A stretch of DNA of 64,000 nucleotides from a virus, in IMG/VR virus record IMGVR_UViG_3300042350_004632, positions 1 to 64,000 of that record; one strand, written 5' to 3'. Positions 44,966 through 52,466 of this stretch are shown in pieces. The notes below the pieces were generated by a model. That model searched no databases and was not told where the DNA came from. It saw only the letters and a list, made by a program, of their open reading frames with translations. Within the stretch, counting starts at the first letter, position 1. Each line of letters starts with the position of its first letter. A program made the position numbers and the translations under genes.

Positions 44966-45904
44966 ATGATGAAAATTTACTTTTTAGAGACCCAATATCA
45001 TTACATGGGATGGAATGATGTATTTTTAGAATTAGTTAATAATCTAAAAGAAAAATATAACGCTGAAGTAATACATCAGAAAGGTGGTCATTTATATATA
45101 GAAAAATTCGATTATAATATGCCCGATTGTGAATTAATAATTCATGATGAAGAAAATGATATATTAAAAAGTATCACTTGGTCTGAAAGTCCAACTAATA
45201 TATTTGATATATATAAACAAAGAAATAATGAGAAAGATATTTTATTATTAACTCAACAAGCTTATTGGTTTCCTAAAGATTATGATTTTTCAGTATATAA
45301 TTTTACAGTTAAACCAACTACATTTTATACATTCACTCCTCAAACATGTCATGATCACTTTTATAATTTAAGAAAATTTAAAAACTTTGATTCTTTAATA
45401 GATCAAATGTTTTGTTTATTTACTACAAGAAGAGAAGATCCATTTAGACTTAGAGAAATGGGACTTAGCAATACATCTCCTGGAATATTAAGTATAGATG
45501 ATTATTTAAAAGGAGCTATTAATTTTAAAGTAGGATTATCTTTATCCAGTTTAGCAGAAGTTTGTTATAGAGATATAGAATATATGGCTGTGGGATTACC
45601 AATGATGAGATTAGAGTATATGACTCCATTTGACCCACCATTAATTCCTAATTACCATTATATCTCTATTCCTAGAGATGGATTTGATTGGAGTACTGAG
45701 TCAGATAGACGTGGTGGAGAAAAATATGTAGAAGCTTATAAAAATAGATTTTTAGAAGTAAAAGATGATGAACAATTTTTAAATTTTATTACTAAAAATG
45801 CTAGAGAATATTATACAACATATTGTAGTCCTCAAAACCGAGTTACTCATATAATGAATAGATTAGAAATTAATCCAACTTTATCTGATGGCTTCAATAT
45901 TTAA
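44966..45904 (+). CDS. putative GT-B type glycosyltransferase
   Basis: A 312-residue protein in the sugar cassette. The C-terminal half (NFKVGLSLSSLAEVCYRDIE then YMAVGLPMMRLEY) resembles the nucleotide-sugar half of GT-B or exostosin-like transferases, where an acidic residue and a G-x-P-x-x motif follow a Rossmann strand. No D-x-D is seen, as expected for GT-B. The N-terminal half (IYFLETQYHYMGWNDVFLEL) could be the acceptor domain. Assignment leans on context; function is uncertain. Confidence 0.5.
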   Translation: MMKIYFLETQYHYMGWNDVFLELVNNLKEKYNAEVIHQKGGHLYIEKFDYNMPDCELIIHDEENDILKSITWSESPTNIFDIYKQRNNEKDILLLTQQAYWFPKDYDFSVYNFTVKPTTFYTFTPQTCHDHFYNLRKFKNFDSLIDQMFCLFTTRREDPFRLREMGLSNTSPGILSIDDYLKGAINFKVGLSLSSLAEVCYRDIEYMAVGLPMMRLEYMTPFDPPLIPNYHYISIPRDGFDWSTESDRRGGEKYVEAYKNRFLEVKDDEQFLNFITKNAREYYTTYCSPQNRVTHIMNRLEINPTLSDGFNI

Positions 45905-46757
45905 TGAAAAAGTAGCTATTTGTTACTCATGTGCTGGAGAAAGTTATAGAGAAAGTGCTAAACGTCAATTAGAAAACAATTATATTGATGATGATAATCT
46001 TTATTATTTTATTATAACAGATGATAAAGAATATTTTAAAGATATAAATAGACAAAATCTAATAGTTAACGAACTTAAAGATTTCTATCCAGAATTTCCA
46101 TTAATAGAAAAATATGAAGCATTAATTGACTCTACAGATAAGAGTGATTATGCTAAAAAATTTATAGATAACGATTATGTTTATTCTTTCTCATTAATGA
46201 GATTTCACTTTTTACAAGCGTATAAACATGATATAAAAAATGTTTCTATAATGTGTACTGACACAAATATGTTTTTAGAATCAATTAATCCAATATTAAA
46301 AGATAAAAACACAATATACAACGCTGTATCAGAGTGGGATGAGAATATCGCTAATAAAGATATGTCTATAATATCTAATGTATTAAAAGAAAAATATAAC
46401 TTAGAACCAGATCAAATAATTAGAGTTTTGGATGCCGCAGGAAGATTTTTTATATTTAATGATATTAATTACATGAAGAATTTTTTCGACATATGGAATG
46501 ATATTATATTTTATTTATTTGAAACTAACCTAATAGAACGTTTCAGAGGATCATATGTTTACCATGATGAATATATTTTAGCTCCTATATATAATATATT
46601 TGGATTAAATAAAAGACATTCTCATGCTGGGTATAGATTATTTGAGGTACAACACAATCAAATACAAGAAAGATTTTGGCGTATGGGAGTAACAGGATAT
46701 ATAGAACATACTGATTATAATGAATTTTTAAGATTAAATAATTTACAAAATGGCTAA
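45888..46757 (+). CDS. putative glycosyltransferase-like protein
   Basis: A 289-residue protein overlapping its neighbours on both sides (17 and 8 bases). The N-terminal part (EKVAICYSCAGESYRESAKR; LYYFIITDDKEYF) and SIMCTDTNMFLES near residue 120 read like a GT-A fold with a D-x-N in place of D-x-D. RFFIFNDINYMKNFFDIWND resembles a segment in the gene at 60397, so the two are likely related. The sugar and acceptor are unknown. Confidence 0.5.
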   Translation: MASIFNEKVAICYSCAGESYRESAKRQLENNYIDDDNLYYFIITDDKEYFKDINRQNLIVNELKDFYPEFPLIEKYEALIDSTDKSDYAKKFIDNDYVYSFSLMRFHFLQAYKHDIKNVSIMCTDTNMFLESINPILKDKNTIYNAVSEWDENIANKDMSIISNVLKEKYNLEPDQIIRVLDAAGRFFIFNDINYMKNFFDIWNDIIFYLFETNLIERFRGSYVYHDEYILAPIYNIFGLNKRHSHAGYRLFEVQHNQIQERFWRMGVTGYIEHTDYNEFLRLNNLQNG

Positions 46758-48432
46758 TATAAGTTTTCATGGTTCCCATAATGGAGCTTTTGTAGTAGAA
46801 AAAGATGGAGAAATACTTTGTATTATAGAAGTAGAAAGATTTCTCAATTATAAAAATGTAGGAATATCTCAATATAAAGTTCCTAGATATATAATGATAA
46901 CAGTAGAAGAAATTATAAAGTGGATTGAGCAAGAATATGGAATATATGAATATGACAATTGTTATTTCTCATCTACTGATTTTATAGGAGAAGATTTTAA
47001 AGGTACTCACACTGCATTCCAAACTAATGCTTTAATAAATGCTAAAAATTATGTTCATGGATTACACCATGAATCTCACGCTTATGGAGTATTTTATCAA
47101 TCACCATATCCAGAAGCATTAATATTTTCATTTGATGGAGGAGGAGATGATGGTGAATTTAATATATACCATGCTAAAAAAGGTGAAGATATAATTCGAC
47201 TAGCACAAGTTAAAAATCCATTGACTGGAGATGATGGTCCATATTATAATTTAGGTTTTGCCTATATGATATTTGGACAATATCTAAAAGATATCCAAAT
47301 GGATGGAATGGCTGAAGGTAATTTAGTATGGCCTGGAAAAATAATGGGATTAGTTTCTTACGGACAGTGGAAAGAAGAATGGTTAGATGCTTTTATTACT
47401 TTCTTTAAAAGTGATCCTGATGGAGGAAATGATGATTATGTTGATAAATTAAATATTTTAGGAAATAAAACCGGAATAATATTTGATATCAATAATAGAT
47501 TAGAAGGACAATTAGCTTATGATGTAGCAGCAACAGCTCAAAGAGCATTTGAAGAATGTTTTTTAGAAGTAGCTAAACCATATTTTGATGAATATCCAGA
47601 TTTACCTATTTGTATAACTGGAGGATGTGGTTTAAATATTATACTTAATACAAGAGTAAAACAAGAATTTAATAAGGAAGTATTTGTAGGTCCAAATCCA
47701 AGTGATTGTGGTATAGCTTTAGGTTTAATGTTACGTCATTTAAGACCTGAGAAACCATTAGATATTACTTATAAAGGTTTACCTATATTAGATAAAAATA
47801 TTTTAGCTCAAACATTACCTGAATATCCAAATGTTAGAAAGTTAATGAAACAAGATGAATATTATCATCCGTTTGAACAATATGATCCTTCAATAGTAGT
47901 TAAAGACTTAGTTGAAGGTAAAATAATAGGTACAGTACATGGTCAAGCTGAACATGGTCCTAGAGCATTAGGTAATAGAAGTATTATCTGCAATCCATCA
48001 ATATCTGAAATGAAAGATATTCTAAACGCTAAAGTAAAACATAGAGAATGGTATAGACCATTTGCTCCAGTTGTTAGATTAGAAGACGTTTCAAAATATT
48101 TTGAACTTGAAGAAGAAGCAAGATGGATGAGTTTTTGTCCTATAGTTAAAGAAGAATGGAGAGAAAAATTAGCTGCAATTACACATGTTGATAATACAGC
48201 TAGAGTACAAACAGTAACTAGAGAACAAAATGAATGGTTATATGATTTAATAACTGAATTTGAAAAAGAAACAGGTGTAGGTGTTTTATTAAATACATCA
48301 TTTAACGTTAATGGTAAACCAATTTTATCAACATATAAAGATGCCTTCATAATATATAATCAAACAGAGTTAGATTGTTTATTATTAGAAGATTATTACA
48401 TAAGAAAAGAAAATTTTCCAAAATGGAGTTAG
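46750..48432 (+). CDS. carbamoyltransferase (NodU/TobZ family)
   Basis: A 560-residue enzyme of the NodU/CmcH/TobZ family, which transfers a carbamoyl group to a hydroxyl, usually on a sugar. The N-terminal Kae1-like part shows ISFHGSHNGAFVVEKDG, HGLHHESHAYGVFYQSPYPE with the metal-binding His pair, FSFDGGGDDGEF and PICITGGCGLN. The C-terminal part shows TVHGQAEHGPRALGNRSI and EWYRPFAPVV, both family hallmarks, and GVLLNTSFNVNGKPI. The full length is normal. In this cassette it probably decorates a sugar added by the neighbouring transferases. Confidence 0.9.
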   Translation: MANISFHGSHNGAFVVEKDGEILCIIEVERFLNYKNVGISQYKVPRYIMITVEEIIKWIEQEYGIYEYDNCYFSSTDFIGEDFKGTHTAFQTNALINAKNYVHGLHHESHAYGVFYQSPYPEALIFSFDGGGDDGEFNIYHAKKGEDIIRLAQVKNPLTGDDGPYYNLGFAYMIFGQYLKDIQMDGMAEGNLVWPGKIMGLVSYGQWKEEWLDAFITFFKSDPDGGNDDYVDKLNILGNKTGIIFDINNRLEGQLAYDVAATAQRAFEECFLEVAKPYFDEYPDLPICITGGCGLNIILNTRVKQEFNKEVFVGPNPSDCGIALGLMLRHLRPEKPLDITYKGLPILDKNILAQTLPEYPNVRKLMKQDEYYHPFEQYDPSIVVKDLVEGKIIGTVHGQAEHGPRALGNRSIICNPSISEMKDILNAKVKHREWYRPFAPVVRLEDVSKYFELEEEARWMSFCPIVKEEWREKLAAITHVDNTARVQTVTREQNEWLYDLITEFEKETGVGVLLNTSFNVNGKPILSTYKDAFIIYNQTELDCLLLEDYYIRKENFPKWS

Positions 48433-50780
48433 TAAATAAAATAAGAACTTTTAGAAACAGTAAAGTTGACGCTAGTATCATAAGCGAAGATCAACTAGAT
48501 TATCTAGTATTGTATGCTTTAGATGCTATTGAAAAAGGCATTGAAGGTGATTTTGTCGAATTTGGATGTTATGTAGGTGAATCAAGTAAGTATCTAAGAA
48601 AAACATTAGACGAAACTAAATCAAATAAAGATTTATATGTGTATGATTCATTTGAAGGTTTACCTCCATTATCTAAATGGGAAGAAAACACAGGATGGAG
48701 AGCAGGTACATTAAATGTTAGTGAAGAAATACTAATTAAAAATTTTAGAGATAATAATCTAAAACCACCATATACAAATAAAGGATGGTTCAAAGATATT
48801 CCAGACTATAGAATACCAGATAAGATTGCTTTTGCCTTTTTAGATGGAGATTTTTATGATTCTATCTTTGATAGTTTAACTAAAATATATAATAAAGTAT
48901 CTGATGGTGGGTATATATTATTTCATGATTATGAAAGAAATGATTTACCTGGAGTTAAAGCAGCTATTGAAGCGTTTTTTGCTTTAAGAGGAGAATCATT
49001 TAATATTTTAAAAGTTTGTGATCAAGTAGGAGCTATACAGAAAAATGGAAAAGTAGAACAATTACATATGCCTACTTCTAGTATGGAAATAAAAAATAAA
49101 GACTTAACAGTTGTTACAGGATTATGGGATATAAGTAGACCAGGTAGAGACTTTAGTCACTACATAGAACATTTTAAAAATTTTCTAGACATACCTGTTA
49201 ATATGTTTATCTTCATTCCAGCTGAATATGAATATTTAGTTTGGGAGAAAAGGAGTAAAGAAAACACATTTGTTAAAGTATATGAACTAGAAGATGTAAA
49301 AAATCTTTATAGTCCACATTGGGATATCACTCAAAAAATTAGAACCACTCCAGAATGGTTTAATAAAACTGGAGAACATGGTTGGTTAGTAGGTTCACCT
49401 CAAGCATCTTTAGAATGGTATAATCCAATAGTACAATCAAAAATGTTTATGTTAAATGATGTTACTATATGGAATCCATTTAATACAGAATATTTTATTT
49501 GGCTAGACGCTGGTATTACAAATACTGTTTATGATAAATTCTTCAGTGAGCATAAAGCCTTAGATAAGATAAATCCACATTTAGATACATTCTTATTTTT
49601 AAGTTATCCATATGAAGCTAATGATGAAATTCATGGTTTTGATTTTACAGCTATGAATCGCTACGCTGGTAAAAAAGTAGAACATGTTTGTCGAGGTGGA
49701 TTATTTGGTGGAAGAAAAAATATAATAAATGACGCTAATAATCTTTATTATCCATTGTTACAAAGAACATTAGGTGAAGGTTATATGGGTACTGAAGAAA
49801 GTATTTTTACTCTTATGTCTTATATTGAACCTGAAAAGTATAGAAGATATGCTTTAGATAGTAATGGCTTAGTGACTAAATTCATTCAAGCATTATTAGA
49901 TGATAAAGTCGAATTAGAACCAATTCCAGAACAACGTGTATTTTTAAAACCTAAAAATTTGGATACATCAAAATTGAAAACATCTTTATATATACTTACT
50001 TTTAATTTCCCAGAACAAGTAAGACATACTTTAGAAACATATAAACTACATCCAGAGTGGTTAGATAAAACAAGAAAAATATTAATTGATAATTCTAATA
50101 ATGATGAAGCAGTAGCTGGTAATAAGGCTATTTGTGAAGAATATGGAATGGAACATCTTGTAACAGGTGAAAATTTAGGTATTAATAGAGGTAGATTATA
50201 TGCTGCCAAACATTTTCAAGAATCTGATAGTGACTATTATATATTCTTAGAGGATGATATGGGTATATATAATTCAACTAGTGATATTTGTCGTAATGGT
50301 TTTAGACAATATATACCTGGATTATTTGAGAAGATTCATAAGATAATGTTAAAAGAAGAATATGACTTTTTAAAATTATCATTTACAGAAGTATATATGG
50401 ATAACTACATGCAATGTTCTTGGTATAATGTTCCACAGTTTATTAGAACTGAAATGTGGCCGGGATATGATAAATTGCCTATTCAAGGTTTAGATACAAA
50501 TTGTCCTAGAACTAAGTTCAATAAAATTGATAATGTTGATGGTTTAACATATATTGATGGTGATGTATACTATGCTAACTGGCCTATGATTGTAGGTAAA
50601 GCAGGTAACCAAAAAATGTTTTTAGATATAGATTGGACACATCCTTACGAACAAACATGGATGTCTCATATGTTTCAAGAAACACGTAAAGGTAATATCA
50701 AACCAGCTATATTATTAGCATCTCCTATAAATCATAATAGAATAAGTCATTATAGTGCGCAAGATCGTAGAGAAAATTAA
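48423..50780 (+). CDS. three-domain fusion: TylF-like methyltransferase, HtrL/WlaTC-like, GT2
   Basis: A 785-residue protein from ATG 48423 (10-base overlap with the carbamoyltransferase). An in-frame ATG at 48375 lies deep in that gene and is less likely. Residues ~1-205 are a TylF/MycF-type methyltransferase: DFVEFGCYVGESSKYLRKTL, YVYDSFEGLPPL and FAFLDGDFYDSIFDSL. Residues ~225-500 match the HtrL/YibB/WlaTC family (VVTGLWDISRPGRDFSHYIE; GLFGGRKNIINDANNLYYPL). Residues ~520-785 are a GT2 enzyme (SLYILTFNFPEQVRHTLETY; DYYIFLEDDMGIYN with an E-D-D metal site). Such a chain could methylate and extend one glycan. Confidence 0.78.
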   Translation: MELVNKIRTFRNSKVDASIISEDQLDYLVLYALDAIEKGIEGDFVEFGCYVGESSKYLRKTLDETKSNKDLYVYDSFEGLPPLSKWEENTGWRAGTLNVSEEILIKNFRDNNLKPPYTNKGWFKDIPDYRIPDKIAFAFLDGDFYDSIFDSLTKIYNKVSDGGYILFHDYERNDLPGVKAAIEAFFALRGESFNILKVCDQVGAIQKNGKVEQLHMPTSSMEIKNKDLTVVTGLWDISRPGRDFSHYIEHFKNFLDIPVNMFIFIPAEYEYLVWEKRSKENTFVKVYELEDVKNLYSPHWDITQKIRTTPEWFNKTGEHGWLVGSPQASLEWYNPIVQSKMFMLNDVTIWNPFNTEYFIWLDAGITNTVYDKFFSEHKALDKINPHLDTFLFLSYPYEANDEIHGFDFTAMNRYAGKKVEHVCRGGLFGGRKNIINDANNLYYPLLQRTLGEGYMGTEESIFTLMSYIEPEKYRRYALDSNGLVTKFIQALLDDKVELEPIPEQRVFLKPKNLDTSKLKTSLYILTFNFPEQVRHTLETYKLHPEWLDKTRKILIDNSNNDEAVAGNKAICEEYGMEHLVTGENLGINRGRLYAAKHFQESDSDYYIFLEDDMGIYNSTSDICRNGFRQYIPGLFEKIHKIMLKEEYDFLKLSFTEVYMDNYMQCSWYNVPQFIRTEMWPGYDKLPIQGLDTNCPRTKFNKIDNVDGLTYIDGDVYYANWPMIVGKAGNQKMFLDIDWTHPYEQTWMSHMFQETRKGNIKPAILLASPINHNRISHYSAQDRREN

Positions 50781-50801
50781 TATTTATAGCAAACATAAAC
50801 A

Positions 50802-51344
50802 ATGCCATTAACTGAAAGATTATACCAAAAGAGTAACTCTACTATAAATGTTGCTCCAACACCACCAAATACACCTAGTATTACATTAAGTGTTAGTCCA
50901 ACACCATCAATTAGTATAACACCAAGTGTAACTCCAACAGTTAGTTTCACACCTACTATAACTCCATCAATTAGTATTACACCAACACCAACACCATCAT
51001 TAGCGTATAATTATTTATTTAATGTTTATAACTGTCTTGATGGTAATTGTAATCAATTTTTAAGTCAAAAAATTGGATTTAGTTATGGTACTAGTCTTAC
51101 ATTAGGATATTATTATTCAAGTGGTTCATCAGCTGTACAACCAGTTGGTGTATCAGGAGGAACACCTGTATTTAATCTTGATGATACTACAGGATATGCT
51201 AATTGTGCTTCAATTTGTAATCCACCAAGTGTGACACCTAGTATAAGTGTTAGTGTAAGTCTAACTCCAAGTATAAGTATTAGTCCAACACCAAGTATAA
51301 GTCTTTCAAGAACACCTACTCCAACTCCATCCCCATCAGTATAA
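50802..51344 (+). CDS. small Ser/Thr/Pro-repeat protein with Cys-rich domain
   Basis: A 180-residue protein. Residues about 20-66 and 143-180 are TPS-type repeats (TPSITLSVSPTPSISITPS). Between them lies a ~75-residue domain with four Cys (FNVYNCLDGNC ... YANCASICNPP), comparable in place and Cys content to the inserts of the two giant repeat proteins. It directly follows the sugar cassette by 21 bases, with an ATATTTATA motif 13 bases upstream. A short virion stalk or decoration protein is the likely role. Confidence 0.55.
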   Translation: MPLTERLYQKSNSTINVAPTPPNTPSITLSVSPTPSISITPSVTPTVSFTPTITPSISITPTPTPSLAYNYLFNVYNCLDGNCNQFLSQKIGFSYGTSLTLGYYYSSGSSAVQPVGVSGGTPVFNLDDTTGYANCASICNPPSVTPSISVSVSLTPSISISPTPSISLSRTPTPTPSPSV

Positions 51345-51366
51345 TATAAATAACAACATAAAGATT

Positions 51367-51396
51367 TAAGTTTAGCGTCTTCGGACGCTTTACTTA
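51367..51396 (+). terminator. terminator-like hairpin with UUCG loop
   Basis: Stem AGCGTC/GACGCT at 51374-51379 and 51384-51389 capped by TTCG, the very stable tetraloop, with outer TAAGT/ACTTA pairing and a short T-rich tail. It lies between the two repeat-protein genes. Confidence 0.6.
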
Positions 51397-51411
51397 TTTC
51401 ATATTTATAAT

Positions 51412-52422
51412 ATGATGAATAGTAAGTTTAAATTTAAAAGTATAGTTCCTCAAAAATTAAGAACTGATACAGAATTTCCAAAAAAAGGAAATATTATATT
51501 TATTGAGAATGGTTATGTGATATACCCAAGTGTATCACCTAGTTTTAGTGTTACACCTAGTATAACTCCATCATTTACACCTAGTATTAGTATTACACCT
51601 AGTAAAACACCTAGTATAACACCTTCTGTTAGTATAAGTGCTACACCTAGTATTTCTATTAGTCCATCAATTAGTAATACACCAAGTATAACTATACCAC
51701 CAAGTACTCCTCCTTCTCCTACACCTTCACCATCATCAGGTTCAAATGGTGGTATAGTAACAAGTGGATTAATATTTAATTTACAATCAGCACCTTCATC
51801 AGGAACAACTTGGACTGATGCTTCAGGTAATGGATATAATGCGACTTTAGAAGGCACACCTTCATATACAGGTTCGTTTGGTGGTGGTATAAAATTAAAT
51901 AATGATGATTTGAATGGAACTGATTATATTATTGTTCCATATAATATTAGTACTAGTACTGTAACAGTTGAAGTTATAGCTTCATTTAATCCAACATCAA
52001 ACTGGGCAACTGTTTGGGGTAATGAATTTTACAACTCTGACGCTGGTTATTTTGCTTACATGGATAGCGCTATAACATTAAATTATGGTAAGCCAACTTC
52101 TGAATCCTCAAAAACTATAACAGCAAGCAATGCTGTAAGACAATGGATTTTTGTCCTCAATGGTACACAATATAGTTTATATTTAAATGGTTCACAAGTT
52201 GGTACTACGGACACAGTGAATATTCAAACTCTATTCACATCTAATAATTTCTATTTTGGTGCAAGACATAATAATGAAGGTACAGGATTTGGAGATGTAT
52301 TGAATAACTCAAACACAGCGTTACAACCTGTGTTCTATCAAATGAGATTATATAATAGAGCATTATCTGGAGCCGAAATTACTCAAAACTATAATGCAAA
52401 TAAAAGTAGATTTGGATTATAA
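51412..52422 (+). CDS. Ser/Thr/Pro-repeat protein with LamG-like lectin domain
   Basis: A 336-residue protein. Residues 1-37 are a short globular lead; about 38-115 are TPS/SIS repeats and a Pro/Ser linker. Residues ~120-336 form a concanavalin A-like (LamG, Pfam Laminin_G_3) domain: SGLIFNLQSAPSSGTTWTDA with SGNGYNATL, WIFVLNGTQYSLYLNGSQVG, and the diagnostic ending QMRLYNRALSGAEITQNYNA. Such domains bind carbohydrates or add adhesion to virions. Placement after the glycosylation cassette and the shared repeat suggests a fibre whose stalk may be glycosylated and whose tip binds host glycans. Confidence 0.78.
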   Translation: MMNSKFKFKSIVPQKLRTDTEFPKKGNIIFIENGYVIYPSVSPSFSVTPSITPSFTPSISITPSKTPSITPSVSISATPSISISPSISNTPSITIPPSTPPSPTPSPSSGSNGGIVTSGLIFNLQSAPSSGTTWTDASGNGYNATLEGTPSYTGSFGGGIKLNNDDLNGTDYIIVPYNISTSTVTVEVIASFNPTSNWATVWGNEFYNSDAGYFAYMDSAITLNYGKPTSESSKTITASNAVRQWIFVLNGTQYSLYLNGSQVGTTDTVNIQTLFTSNNFYFGARHNNEGTGFGDVLNNSNTALQPVFYQMRLYNRALSGAEITQNYNANKSRFGL

Positions 52423-52430
52423 TTATAATG

Positions 52431-52462
52431 TTTGCTAACCCAAGTAAAGCTTAATATATTTA
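52431..52462 (+). promoter_or_regulatory. predicted Bacteroidota-type promoter abutting the start codon
   Basis: TTTG at 52431-52434, 20 bases, TATATTTA at 52455-52462. Only four bases separate it from the ATG at 52467, so the transcript may be leaderless or nearly so. Confidence 0.55.
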
Positions 52463-52466
52463 ATAT

